Positions 27,597 to 36,730 of a DNA stretch of 64,000 nt are shown piece by piece. The DNA is from Planktothrix paucivesiculata PCC 9631 (GTDB lineage Bacteria; Cyanobacteriota; Cyanobacteriia; Cyanobacteriales; Microcoleaceae). Location: positions 47,236 to 111,235 of the forward strand of contig NZ_LR735020.1 in NCBI RefSeq assembly GCF_900009265.2. Direction: 5' to 3'. Numbering within the stretch: the stretch's first letter is position 1; every line of letters starts with the position of its first letter. The notes beneath the pieces were generated by a model. That model searched no databases. It was not told the origin of the DNA and saw nothing but the letters and a program-made list of their open reading frames with translations. A program made the translations under genes and the position numbers.

Positions 27597-28568
27597 ATGA
27601 CTCATCCGCAAGTAATTTGTATGGGTGAAATCCTATTTGATCGGTTATCGGATGAATTAGGAAAACCCTTAGAAACCGTGGAATTTTGGACGGATTACCC
27701 TGGAGGCGCTCCGGCTAATACTGCTTGTGGATTAGTAAAATTAGGGATTCCCACGGCTTTTATTGGCTGTATTGGGGAAGATCAATCGGGAGATCAATTA
27801 GTGGAATTATTAACTAAAACTGGGGTTAATATTACGGGAGTTCAACGCCATTCTAGCGCGCCGACTCGGATTGTTTATGTGGTTAGAGATGCAAAAGGCG
27901 ATCGCAGTTTTGCAGGATTTGGAGAGCGAAAAACCACGGAATTTGCTGATACTTATTTACAATCAGAACAACTACCAAAAGACTTATTTAAAACCGCAAA
28001 ATTCCTGGTTTTAGGAACGTTAGAATTAGCCTATCAACCGAGTCAAGACGCTATATTAACAGCCCTTAAATTAGCGAAAAATTATAAAGTTAAATTATTT
28101 GTTGATATTAACTGGCGACCGATGTTTTGGCAAGATCCAGATCAAGCAATTAAACTCATTTTAAACTTTGTTCAAAATGCCGATTTTCTGAAATTAACCG
28201 ACGAAGAAGCAGAATTATTATTTAATACCGTAGATCCAGAAGCGATCGCTAAACAGTTACAAATTCAAGGAGTATTTGTCACCGCCGGAGAACGGGGTTG
28301 TACCTACTATTTAGGAGGTAATTATGGGAAAATACCCGCATTTTCTGTTAATGTGGTCGATACAACCGGAGCCGGAGATGGTTTTACCGCAGGAATTATT
28401 TATCAATTCTGTCAACTCGGAATAGAATCTATTAATAATCCTCAAATAGCTGAAAAAATAGTTAGGTTTGCCAGTGCAGTCGGGGCATTAACCACAACAA
28501 AACCCGGTGCGATTGCAGCCCAACCTACTTTAACAGAAGTTGAAACTTTTTTAGAGAAATTTTTGTAA
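27597..28568 (+). CDS. PfkB-family sugar kinase, fructokinase-like
   Basis: The 323-residue enzyme phosphorylates a sugar with ATP. It has the PfkB N-terminal signature (DYPGGAPANTACGLVKLG, ~residues 33-50) that binds sugar, and the C-terminal DTTGAGDGFTAGI (~255-267) with the catalytic Asp in GAGD and the anion hole. The opening MGEILFDRLS and close overall pattern are typical of fructokinases that feed sucrose-derived fructose into metabolism. Ribokinase or another hexose kinase is possible. It stands 100 bases before the psb27 gene. Confidence 0.85.
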   Translation: MTHPQVICMGEILFDRLSDELGKPLETVEFWTDYPGGAPANTACGLVKLGIPTAFIGCIGEDQSGDQLVELLTKTGVNITGVQRHSSAPTRIVYVVRDAKGDRSFAGFGERKTTEFADTYLQSEQLPKDLFKTAKFLVLGTLELAYQPSQDAILTALKLAKNYKVKLFVDINWRPMFWQDPDQAIKLILNFVQNADFLKLTDEEAELLFNTVDPEAIAKQLQIQGVFVTAGERGCTYYLGGNYGKIPAFSVNVVDTTGAGDGFTAGIIYQFCQLGIESINNPQIAEKIVRFASAVGALTTTKPGAIAAQPTLTEVETFLEKFL

Positions 28569-28682
28569 TAATTTTTCCCAATTGTTCATCAAAAATAGGG
28601 AGAAACAAAGAAAAATCCATTTTAATATGGGGATAGACCCGGATTTTGATTATAATTTTTAATGCCAATTGTAATAAAGCAC

Positions 28683-29084
28683 ATGAAAAAATACATTTCT
28701 CGTCTGTTAGCCCTGGTTCTCGTGGCCGCCATTACTTTAGTCGGATGCGGTGGGAGTCCCTCGGGGATGTTAACGGGCACTTATTCTAAAGATACTTTAG
28801 CCGTTGTCGATAGCCTGAGAACCGCGATTCTGTTACCTGAAGATGCACCGGAGAAGCTAGAAGCTCAAGGTCAAGCCAAGGAGCTCATTAACGAATTTAT
28901 CGCCCGTTACCGTCGGGATACTGCTGTAACGACCCTGAGTTCGTTTACAACTATGCGTACAGCCCTCAACGCCCTAGCTGGTCATTATAGCTCCTATCCC
29001 AACCGTCCCATCCCCGATAAATTAAAAGAACGTTTGGAACAAGAATTTAAACAAGTCGAAACCGCCGTTAGTCGGGGAGCATAA
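28683..29084 (+). CDS. psb27: Photosystem II lipoprotein Psb27
   Basis: Psb27 is a lumenal lipoprotein that binds CP43 in photosystem II assembly and repair intermediates and keeps the manganese cluster from forming too early. The 133-residue precursor begins MKKYISRLLALVLVAA and has a lipobox LVGC with the acylated Cys at residue 22. The mature domain with SYKD-like YSKDTLAVVDSLRTAI, then YRRDTAVTTLSSFTTMRTAL, is the four-helix Psb27 fold. The ATG at 28683 gives the right signal-peptide length; an upstream ATG at 28662 adds a short non-typical tail. It is followed by a hairpin at 29098-29123. Confidence 0.94.
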   Translation: MKKYISRLLALVLVAAITLVGCGGSPSGMLTGTYSKDTLAVVDSLRTAILLPEDAPEKLEAQGQAKELINEFIARYRRDTAVTTLSSFTTMRTALNALAGHYSSYPNRPIPDKLKERLEQEFKQVETAVSRGA

Positions 29085-29097
29085 TCAGTGATTACTG

Positions 29098-29123
29098 TAG
29101 AGACGTGCCACGGCGCGTCTCTA
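29098..29123. terminator. Hairpin after psb27, likely terminator
   Basis: Arms TAGAGACG and CGTCTCTA enclose GTGCCACGGCG, 13 bases after the psb27 stop, followed by TTATT. The same AGAGACG palindrome type is a common intergenic repeat in cyanobacteria, so it may be a dispersed repeat used as a terminator. Confidence 0.6.
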
Positions 29124-29269
29124 TTATTGCTCTGTTTATTGATCCGTTTTAGGGGCGGTTTCTATAGTCTGGATAAACTTGCCCGTATCCATTATTAGTG
29201 TGTTTCCCTACTGATTTTATTTGGAACGTGGTGAATACTTGAAAATGTAGTAAAATTCAATAAAATTTT

Positions 29270-30784
29270 ATGTCAAATTTAATGATTCAGCAACGCCATT
29301 TTTTAGGGTTATTATTAAACTTTTTGATAGCCATTTCCTTGAATCCCTTTCTGTTAATTTCTGTAGCCCATTCTCAAACCCTAGCTCAGTGCAAATTATC
29401 TCCCCAAGCGATCGCACAAAAAGAAAGTTTACGACAAGCCGTATTAACAGGAGATTCACAAGCACTTAAAAACTATAATATTATTCTAACTCAACACGCG
29501 CAACAAGTCAATCAATGTCGTCAACAAATTAATCCTAAAAATCAAGCGATTTGGTTAAGATTATATCCCTGTGATACGAGAACCGGAGAAATTGATCGAA
29601 TTTTAGATAATATTATTAATAGAGGCTATAACAAAGTTTATTTAGAAGTATTTTATGACGGTCAAGTGTTATTACCTTCAAGTAAAAATCCCACAGCATG
29701 GCCAGCAGCCATCCGAATACCTGGAACGGAAAACCAAGATTTATTAGCAGAAACCATTCAAAAAGGTAGGCAACGAGGCTTAAAAGTCTATGCTTGGATG
29801 TTTATGTTAAATTATGGCTATACTTACACCTTAAAACCGGATCGAACATCGGTTTTAGCCGTCAATGGGAAAGGAGAAACTACCACAACGGCAGTTTTAG
29901 ACCAGACCAAAATAGACGAATATGGAGAAAGTTTTGTCAATCAAGGGTTTGTTGACCCCTATCATCCCGTAGCCAGACAAGATTATTTAACCCTATTAAA
30001 TGCTATCTTACAACGTCGTCCCGATGGCGTTTTATTTGATTATGTTCGCTATCCTAAAGGGTTGGGAGCAGATTCCGTTGCCTCCAAAGTAAAAGACCTA
30101 TGGATTTATGGAGAATATGCTCAACAGGCATTTTTAAATCGAGCCAGTAGTCAGAAAGGACGAGACTTGATGCAGCGATTTTTACAGCAAGGATTTATTA
30201 CCGAAATTGATGTTAAAACAGTGAATGAAAAGTATCCTGATGAAAAGGATAAACCCTATTGGCCTGATGAAAAAGAGTGGAAAACCTTAGCATCTATTCC
30301 CAAGATGGGAGAAACCTTACAACTACAATTATGGCGGCTGAGTGTTGCCCATGCCAGACAAGGAGTTTTAGATTTTTTAGCCCTAGTCAGTCAACCCGTA
30401 CAAAGCCAAGGAATTCCCGCCGGGGCGGTATTTTTTCCCGAAGGAAATCGCAGAATTGGGCAGATGGGATTTGACTCTCGAATGCAGCCTTGGGATCAAT
30501 TTTCTCCCTCTATAGAATGGCATCCCATGTCCTATGCTGTCTGTGGTCAAGTGAATTGTATTACCGCTCAAGTGCAGCAAGTTGTAACTCAAGCTCCCCC
30601 AGGAACTCAAGTGATTCCAGCCCTAGCGGGAGATTGGGGAAAATCAATTAAAAATCGCCCTTCTTTACAACAGCAAATGGCGGATATTTATGCCACAATT
30701 CCTCAAATTAATGCCTTTAGTCATTATGGATATGACTGGCAAGATTCTGAAGAAACCAGGCAAAGAAAGTTTTGTAAACAATAA
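29270..30784 (+). CDS. Glycoside hydrolase-like family 10 (GHL10) protein
   Basis: This 504-residue protein has a signal peptide (hydrophobic stretch LLLNFLIAISLNPFLLIS, residues ~14-31, cut near AHSQT) and thereafter the (beta/alpha)-barrel pattern of the GHL10 group: AIWLRLYPCDTRTGEIDRIL, NKVYLEVFYDGQVL, then GLKVYAWMFMLNYGY, PDGVLFDYVRYPKG and a late LAGDWG. These are the conserved positions around a glycoside-hydrolase active site (Asp in FDYVRYP, among others). Its substrate is unknown; a role on cell-wall or extracellular polysaccharide is likely. ATG 29270 or 29282 may start the protein. Confidence 0.8.
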   Translation: MSNLMIQQRHFLGLLLNFLIAISLNPFLLISVAHSQTLAQCKLSPQAIAQKESLRQAVLTGDSQALKNYNIILTQHAQQVNQCRQQINPKNQAIWLRLYPCDTRTGEIDRILDNIINRGYNKVYLEVFYDGQVLLPSSKNPTAWPAAIRIPGTENQDLLAETIQKGRQRGLKVYAWMFMLNYGYTYTLKPDRTSVLAVNGKGETTTTAVLDQTKIDEYGESFVNQGFVDPYHPVARQDYLTLLNAILQRRPDGVLFDYVRYPKGLGADSVASKVKDLWIYGEYAQQAFLNRASSQKGRDLMQRFLQQGFITEIDVKTVNEKYPDEKDKPYWPDEKEWKTLASIPKMGETLQLQLWRLSVAHARQGVLDFLALVSQPVQSQGIPAGAVFFPEGNRRIGQMGFDSRMQPWDQFSPSIEWHPMSYAVCGQVNCITAQVQQVVTQAPPGTQVIPALAGDWGKSIKNRPSLQQQMADIYATIPQINAFSHYGYDWQDSEETRQRKFCKQ

Positions 30785-30866
30785 TCAATCCTATCGGATT
30801 AACCTTAGCTGTGGTTCAGATTTGATCAATAACGCTATAATTGTTTTATCAATTGGAGTTAGTTTT

Positions 30867-31724
30867 ATGAAAAGTGCAGAACCTCAAGCTGGGTTAACCA
30901 GTATTTTTTTGGGAATTGCCTTAGCCGTATTAGCCTTAATTTCGGTCAATTCTTTTGTGATTATTAACCCAGGTCAAGCGGGGGTATTGAGTGTTTTAGG
31001 AAAAGCTCAAGATGGGGTATTATTAGAAGGAATCCACTTTAAACCCCCCTTAGTTTCTGCGGTTGATATTTATGATTTGACCGTCCAAAAATTTGAAGTT
31101 CCGGCTCAAAGTTCTACCAAAGATTTACAACAATTATCAGCGAGTTTTGCCATTAACTTTAGGCTTGACCCGATACAGGTAGTTAGGATTAGACGAGAAC
31201 AGGGAACCTTACAAAATGTTGTTTCTAAAGTGGTAGCTCCCCAAACTCAAGAATGCTTTAAAATTGCGGCGGCTAAACGAACCATTGAAGAAGCAATTAC
31301 TCAACGGGAATTATTAAAATCAGATTTTGATCAAGCCTTGAATGAACGATTAGATAAATATGGAATTATTGTCTTAGATACCAGTGTAGTTGATTTGTCA
31401 TTTTCTCCTGAATTTGCTAAGGCAGTTGAAGAAAAACAAATTGCTGAACAAAGATCAAAACGGGCGGTTTATATTGCCCAGGAAGCCGAACAACAAGCCC
31501 AAGCTGATATTAACCGAGCCAAAGGAACAGCCGAAGCCCAAAGGTTATTAGCCGAAACATTGAAAGCAACGGGAGGGGAATTAGTCTTACAAAAAGAAGC
31601 AATTGAAGCATGGAAACAGGGCGGTTCGGAAATGCCCAAAGTGTTAATTATGAATGGGGATAATAAAAGTATGGTTCCCTTCTTATTTAATTTAGGAAAT
31701 CTGACAGAAATGAGTTATGAATAA
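30867..31724 (+). CDS. Prohibitin-like SPFH/band 7 membrane protein
   Basis: From ATG 30867, which follows a clear GGAG site, the protein has 285 residues. An earlier frame-compatible start would overlap the preceding gene by ~95 bases. Residues ~10-33 form one membrane segment (SIFLGIALAVLALISVNSFV), followed by the SPFH core INPGQAGVLSVLGK ... GIHFKPPLVSAVDIYDL typical of prohibitins. The C-terminal third is a charged helix (VEEKQIAEQRSKRAVYIAQ). Such proteins form membrane ring scaffolds that protect proteins or organise lipids. Function in cyanobacteria is poorly known. Confidence 0.88.
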   Translation: MKSAEPQAGLTSIFLGIALAVLALISVNSFVIINPGQAGVLSVLGKAQDGVLLEGIHFKPPLVSAVDIYDLTVQKFEVPAQSSTKDLQQLSASFAINFRLDPIQVVRIRREQGTLQNVVSKVVAPQTQECFKIAAAKRTIEEAITQRELLKSDFDQALNERLDKYGIIVLDTSVVDLSFSPEFAKAVEEKQIAEQRSKRAVYIAQEAEQQAQADINRAKGTAEAQRLLAETLKATGGELVLQKEAIEAWKQGGSEMPKVLIMNGDNKSMVPFLFNLGNLTEMSYE

Positions 31725-31727
31725 CCG

Positions 31728-32108
31728 TTAGCGTTCAGACTCTTGTGATGGTTGATATTCCCAAATTTTGTTTTTTTGAATTATCCATAATTTACCTTCT
31801 AATTCTGCTTCCTCTAACCCACTAATTAGGGTATCAATTGCTTGATCTAAATCCTGCGGAGTAGGCGAAGAAGGTAAACGGATAACCACAATTCCTGAAT
31901 AATTAGAGGGTTTATAGCGGAAGGAATTGCTAAACCCTCTATCCAAAGTAATTAAACATCTTCCCTCACAATGGCAAATTTTAATTAAACTGAAATCGTC
32001 CGTTGAACTCAGATTTTGACTTCTGACAGTTTCAACATCATGACCTGCTAAACGTAAGCGTGCTACAACACGAATATTACCTAGGTTTTCATCAAGTTTG
32101 ATTTTCAT
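31728..32108 (-). CDS. DUF5615 PIN-like protein, probable toxin
   Basis: The 126-residue protein has the PIN-like DUF5615 pattern: KIKLDENLGNIRVVARLRLA at the start, with the first acidic residues, and ITLDRGFSN (conserved Asp) in the middle. These proteins usually lie next to DUF433 antitoxin genes, as here, and are thought to be RNases. The gene ends only 3 bases from the prohibitin-like gene on the other strand. It is downstream of and 11 bases from the DUF433 gene. Confidence 0.85.
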   Translation of the reverse strand: MKIKLDENLGNIRVVARLRLAGHDVETVRSQNLSSTDDFSLIKICHCEGRCLITLDRGFSNSFRYKPSNYSGIVVIRLPSSPTPQDLDQAIDTLISGLEEAELEGKLWIIQKNKIWEYQPSQESER

Positions 32109-32119
32109 TTTATGACTAA

Positions 32120-32362
32120 TTAGCGAGATATGACCGGAATTTCTATATAAAAATTACGCGACATTTCAGCACCATAAGCAATACAAGCTAGAATATCTTC
32201 TCGTTCTATTCCAGGATATTCTTCTAAAAGGTATTCAATGGTGACTCCACTGGCTAAAAAATCCAAGATTAGAGACACCCAAATGCGATGACCCCGAATG
32301 CAGGGTTTACCAAAACAAATATTAGGGTCAATAGAAATTCGAGACAGTAAATCTGCTGGCAT
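32120..32362 (-). CDS. DUF433 antitoxin
   Basis: This 80-residue protein has the complete DUF433 signature: RISIDPNICFGKPCIRGHRI, a helix, then SGVTIEYLLEEYPGIEREDI and CIAYGAEM. The fold is a winged-helix DNA-binding domain, so it should repress its own promoter (the 100 or so bases to 32437) and hold the DUF5615 protein. Together the pair is a typical type II module. Confidence 0.9.
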   Translation of the reverse strand: MPADLLSRISIDPNICFGKPCIRGHRIWVSLILDFLASGVTIEYLLEEYPGIEREDILACIAYGAEMSRNFYIEIPVISR

Positions 32363-32478
32363 TATACTTTACCTATTGTCATCGGTGTAAGATCGACTAT
32401 TTCATAGTATAATTATACTAGATTCCTGTGAATTAATTGATTCGGCTACGATTATCTATTTTTAATCTCTTAACACTT

Positions 32479-34419
32479 ATGTCTATTTTTACCTTACAAT
32501 CCGTTAAAAAAGAATTTGGAACCAAAGAAATTCTCCGAGATGCAAACTTTAGTTTAGATGCCACAGATAAAGTCGGTTTAATTGGAACCAATGGGTCAGG
32601 AAAATCTACTTTATTAAAAATGATTGCGGGACAAGAATCAATTGATGAAGGGCAACTTTGGGTTAATCCCCGGGCAAAAGTTATCTATTTACCGCAACAA
32701 CCCAATTTAGATGAAAACCTCACGGTTTTAGAACAAATTTTTGCCGATAGTGGCGAACAAATGCACCTAATTCAAGAGTATGAAGACCTATCTCATAAAT
32801 TAGCAAAACATCCCGAAGATTCCCAACTATTAACCCGATTTTCCCAAGTCATGCAACGCATGGATGCCACCAATGCTTGGGAACTAGAAAACACAGCTAA
32901 AATTATTTTAACAAAATTAGGAATAGAAGATTTTGACACTCCGATTCGCCAGTTATCCGGGGGATATCGCAAACGCATTGCTTTAGCAACAGCGTTATTA
33001 GTAGAACCGGATGTTTTGTTAATGGATGAACCCACAAACCATTTAGATGCGGCTTCCGTTGAATGGTTACAAGATTATTTGAAAAATTATCGCGGGGCTC
33101 TATTATTAATTACCCACGACCGCTACTTTTTAGACCAAGTAACTAATCGAATTTTAGAATTAGACCGGGGGGATTTATTTACCCATGCGGGAAATTATTC
33201 TTATTTTTTAGAAAAGAAAGCCGAAGCCGAGGATGTTGCTGTTAGTCAACAACGCAAACATCGGGGGGTTTTACGTCGGGAATTAGAGTGGTTAAGACGG
33301 GGGCCAAAAGCTAGGAGTACCAAACAAAAAGCCCGGATTCAAAGGGTTGAAGGGCTGCAAGATATGGAATTTAAACAAGTCCAGGGGAAAGTTGAAATTT
33401 CTACCCCCGGGCGTCGGATTGGTAAAAAAGTTATTGAATTAAATCATGTTTTTAAGTCCTATGATAATCGCCCTTTAATTCAAGATTTTACCTATAGTTT
33501 TAACCCCGATGACCGTTTAGGAATTATTGGGGGAAATGGGGTAGGAAAATCAACTTTATTGGATATGATTACGGGTCGAGTAAAACCAGACGAGGGAATA
33601 GTAGAAATTGGGTCAACTATTCATATCGGTTATTTTGACCAACATTCTGAGGATTTATTGGCGGCGATGAACGAAAATCAGCGCGTGATTGATTACTTAA
33701 AAGAAGTCGCAGAATTTGTCAAAACCGCCGATGGAACCCAGATTACAGCCTCGCAAATGTTGGAACGGTTTTTGTTTCCACCGAATCAACAATATTCTCC
33801 CTTAAACAAACTTTCTGGGGGGGAAAAACGAAGATTATTTTTATTACGGGTGTTAATGAGTGCGCCCAATGTGTTGATTTTAGATGAACCGACAAATGAT
33901 TTAGATGTTCAAACCCTATCGGTTTTAGAAGATTATTTAGAGGATTTTAATGGTTGTGTAATTGTAGTTTCCCATGACCGCTATTTTTTAGACCGAACTG
34001 TTGAAACCATTTTTGCGTTTGAATCTGGGGGCATTTTACGACAATATCCCGGGAATTATTCGGTTTATTTAGATTATAAAAAAGCCGAGGAATTAGAGTT
34101 AAGCCGTCAAGGGGTAAAAGTCGAAGAAAAAACCTTATCTGCGGTTCCAGATGGGGACAAGTCTCAACGCTATTCCTGGGATAAAAGTGGACAGCGTAAA
34201 TTATCTTCTAAGGAAAAGCGAGAATATGAAAAGTTAGAGACAAAAATTGCTGAATTAGAAGCAAAAAAAATAGACTTAGAAAAACAACTCTATCAAGCTC
34301 CTCCCGGGGCAGTTTCTAAGGTTCAAGACCTCCATCAACAGGTGGAAAATATTATCCTAGAAATTGATAATGCCACCGAAAGATGGTTGGAATTAGCGGA
34401 AATTGCGGCTTCTAGCTAA
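32479..34419 (+). CDS. ABC-F family ATPase (Uup-like)
   Basis: The protein has 646 residues from ATG 32479; the ATA/ATG-like starts further up would add an unlike leader. Two ABC ATPase domains are visible: Walker A GTNGSGKST and signature LSGGYRKRIALA with LLMDEPTNHLD in the first, and GGNGVGKST, LSGGEKRRLFLL and LILDEPTNDLD in the second. They are joined by a ~90-residue charged linker. A C-terminal coiled coil (~575-645) is of the Uup type. ABC-F proteins work on ribosomes or DNA, not in membrane transport. It converges with galT, overlapping by 8 bases. Confidence 0.9.
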   Translation: MSIFTLQSVKKEFGTKEILRDANFSLDATDKVGLIGTNGSGKSTLLKMIAGQESIDEGQLWVNPRAKVIYLPQQPNLDENLTVLEQIFADSGEQMHLIQEYEDLSHKLAKHPEDSQLLTRFSQVMQRMDATNAWELENTAKIILTKLGIEDFDTPIRQLSGGYRKRIALATALLVEPDVLLMDEPTNHLDAASVEWLQDYLKNYRGALLLITHDRYFLDQVTNRILELDRGDLFTHAGNYSYFLEKKAEAEDVAVSQQRKHRGVLRRELEWLRRGPKARSTKQKARIQRVEGLQDMEFKQVQGKVEISTPGRRIGKKVIELNHVFKSYDNRPLIQDFTYSFNPDDRLGIIGGNGVGKSTLLDMITGRVKPDEGIVEIGSTIHIGYFDQHSEDLLAAMNENQRVIDYLKEVAEFVKTADGTQITASQMLERFLFPPNQQYSPLNKLSGGEKRRLFLLRVLMSAPNVLILDEPTNDLDVQTLSVLEDYLEDFNGCVIVVSHDRYFLDRTVETIFAFESGGILRQYPGNYSVYLDYKKAEELELSRQGVKVEEKTLSAVPDGDKSQRYSWDKSGQRKLSSKEKREYEKLETKIAELEAKKIDLEKQLYQAPPGAVSKVQDLHQQVENIILEIDNATERWLELAEIAASS

Positions 34420-35428
34420 TAATATCAGGAGGAACTTTAACCGAACGCAAAAACACCGCACTTTCTTCCGGTAAAGCCGTATTAATATACATCCCACTGC
34501 CCAATTCAAATCCGGCGGATAAGGACACCCGAGGAATTAGGGCAATATACCAATGGGAATAATCCGTGCGCTGTTCGGCGGTGGGAATAGAACGAATTGT
34601 ATAGTTATAATCGGGATTATTTAATCCATAGTAAAGTTTAGCTAGAACATTTTTTAAAGTTTTAGCTAAATCCAAGATTTCCTCATCAGTAATTTCATCA
34701 AAAGAGGAACTATGACGACGGGGAAAAATCCAAGTATGGAAAGGAGAAAGGGCGGCATAGGGAATAAAAGCTACAAAATGTTCACTGGTAAAAATAATGC
34801 GTTGTTGGGCTTGTAATTCTTCCTTTAAAGTCCGACAAAAAATACATTCTCCGGTATCATCATAATGGCGAATAGCTTCCCTGGCGCGGTCACGCCATTG
34901 ATAGGGAACAAGGGGAATTGCAGCAATTTGGGAGTGAGGATGTTCTAAAGAAGTTCCCGCTCCTTGACCATGATTTTTAAAGATAATAATAGTTTCTACC
35001 CGTGCATCTTGGCGAACATCAATATAACGTTGGCGATAAACTCGAATAATATTTGCTATATCTTTGATTTCCATTAACGCCATTGTTAAATCATGGCGAG
35101 GGTGTTCAATTATTACTTCATGAAACCCAAACCCTGATAAAGAGTGAAAAATGCCATCGCTTTCTCGGACTCTTTCACCTTCAGGAGATAAAGCAGGATA
35201 CTTATTAGAAACAACGCGAACTTGCCAGTTTAAATCATCTGATAACTGCAATATTTCTCGACTTCCAGTTAACAACTCATTCCCTGGACAAAAGGGACAA
35301 TTAGAACGATATTCAGGAGTAGGAATAAGTTGGGTTTCAGTTTTGGCAAATTCATCGGGTCGTTTTGCCCTTTCAGTGGCAATAATTACCCAATCTCTGG
35401 TAATTAGATTCTGTCTGAGTTCAGTCAT
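34412..35428 (-). CDS. galT: Galactose-1-phosphate uridylyltransferase
   Basis: This is the Leloir enzyme that swaps UMP between UDP-glucose and galactose-1-phosphate. From ATG 35426-35428 there are 338 residues. Two Cys pairs of the zinc site (CPFCPGNE; CIFCRTL) and the catalytic HPH (GTSLEHPHSQIAA) are present. A further in-frame start at 35506 would add 26 residues made by the heptamer repeat at 35435-35483, which looks like a later arrival rather than protein sequence. It converges on the ABC-F gene. Confidence 0.93.
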   Translation of the reverse strand: MTELRQNLITRDWVIIATERAKRPDEFAKTETQLIPTPEYRSNCPFCPGNELLTGSREILQLSDDLNWQVRVVSNKYPALSPEGERVRESDGIFHSLSGFGFHEVIIEHPRHDLTMALMEIKDIANIIRVYRQRYIDVRQDARVETIIIFKNHGQGAGTSLEHPHSQIAAIPLVPYQWRDRAREAIRHYDDTGECIFCRTLKEELQAQQRIIFTSEHFVAFIPYAALSPFHTWIFPRRHSSSFDEITDEEILDLAKTLKNVLAKLYYGLNNPDYNYTIRSIPTAEQRTDYSHWYIALIPRVSLSAGFELGSGMYINTALPEESAVFLRSVKVPPDIIS

Positions 35429-35434
35429 ATAAGA

Positions 35435-35483
35435 GGGAACAGGGAACAGGGAACAGGGAATAGGGAACAGGGAACAGGGAACA
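35435..35483. repeat. Seven tandem GGGAACA heptamers upstream of galT
   Basis: The run has seven 7-bp units, one of them GGGAATA, just before the galT start (CAT at 35426-35428). In the galT direction it reads as TGTTCCC units. A matching run on the opposite strand lies at about 40377-40410. Heptamer arrays vary in copy number by slippage; here the length sets the distance between the galT promoter and its start. Confidence 0.9.
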
Positions 35484-35576
35484 TTGAAGGAAAAGGTTTC
35501 AATCATTCTTTGTCCTAACCGCGCAGGCGCATTTGCTATTTTATCGCAAATATTATGGGCAAATAAAAATAATTGA

Positions 35577-36620
35577 TTATTTTTTGTTGCAATTTAAACC
35601 TCTTTTTGTTCCTAGATAAACGGCAAAACTTCCTAACCAATGACTGCCGCCATAGAAATTACCAGATACAGGCTTTAACCCGACTTCGTGATGAAGATTT
35701 GCTATGCTTTGTAAAGCGGGGATGCGGGTATCTGTGGGTAATAAACCCGAGATTGTTCCTTCTAACATCCACGCCCGACTCAAGTTTAACCCATCAAAAT
35801 GGGATTGTCCGTAATCTTCAGGATTATTAATAATAATCGGAGAAAACCAATCGGTTTCTAATTTTTGGGAAAGTTCGGGTAAAAAAATAGTTAACCATTC
35901 TCCAAATTCAGAAGCGGGCAGAACCCGGCGCATTAAATCAGCTTCTGCTAGACAAGGAGAGAGAAAATCATCACCCAAGGGTTCAAACTGAAGGGAATAA
36001 TTGTAATCATGGTAATATAATTTTTGGATTTTATATTCAACTTCTTCTAATAATTGTTGATCCTGAGTAAGGGTTGCCCAATCCCAAATTAATCCCAAGG
36101 AAAAAGCCGTTTGATTGTGTAATCCGGTGCGGTTGGGATAGGATAAATTCAATAACCAGTTGTGAATATTATTAATAATAACGGTTTCTAAAGGTTGTAA
36201 ATATTCTAATAAGAGTTGACCCTGTTCGTCTTCCCATTCAGTGAGTTCGGCTGTTAATTGTAAAAACCAAGCCAACCCATAGGGACATTCAAATCTAGGC
36301 TGAGATTGTAAAAAATTAGCTTCAATTTTAATATGTTCCGGGGTGATATTTTGGGTTAAAATTTCTCGAGCAGAGGAGACAAAATCTGCCTGGGGAAAAT
36401 ATCTAATTAACCTAGTTAACATCCAATGGTTATGCACCGCCGAATGCCAATCTAAACAGCCATAAAAGGCGGGATTAAGTTGTCGATGGGGAATCAAATC
36501 CCGGGAACTTTCTAACCAATAATATTGAACATGAGGATACTCTTGTACAACACATTTTAAGCCGAATGCAGCAAATCGACTGGCTAAGTTTATGGCAAAT
36601 ATTTCTGATTCTAAATTCAC
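35577..36620 (-). CDS. DUF2891 family protein
   Basis: The 347 residues fit DUF2891, a family with an all-helical, glycosidase-like toroid outline: GCLDWHSAVHNHWMLTRLIR, an internal TAELTEWEDEQG, LPLEP-like QFEPLGDDFLSPCLAEADLM and SGNFYGGSHWLGSFAVYLG at the C-terminus. The Trp/His/Asp-rich motifs look like a carbohydrate site, but no activity is known. A good ATG start exists at 36618-36620. It stands alone between galT and the DUF4340 gene. Confidence 0.85.
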   Translation of the reverse strand: MNLESEIFAINLASRFAAFGLKCVVQEYPHVQYYWLESSRDLIPHRQLNPAFYGCLDWHSAVHNHWMLTRLIRYFPQADFVSSAREILTQNITPEHIKIEANFLQSQPRFECPYGLAWFLQLTAELTEWEDEQGQLLLEYLQPLETVIINNIHNWLLNLSYPNRTGLHNQTAFSLGLIWDWATLTQDQQLLEEVEYKIQKLYYHDYNYSLQFEPLGDDFLSPCLAEADLMRRVLPASEFGEWLTIFLPELSQKLETDWFSPIIINNPEDYGQSHFDGLNLSRAWMLEGTISGLLPTDTRIPALQSIANLHHEVGLKPVSGNFYGGSHWLGSFAVYLGTKRGLNCNKK

Positions 36621-36730
36621 GATTTTTTGGGTTAATTTATGCCAGTATAAAATTACTAGGTTAGGTTATCATACTTTTTTTATTGCGCTCGTTGTTGCGC
36701 TTCAGCGCACTCCTAACAAATAAATTAGCA

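Noticed and set aside
30690-30866. Upstream extension of the prohibitin-like gene
   Set aside because: It overlaps the GHL10 gene by ~95 bases and has no ribosome site, while ATG 30867 has a GGAG site and starts at the expected membrane segment.
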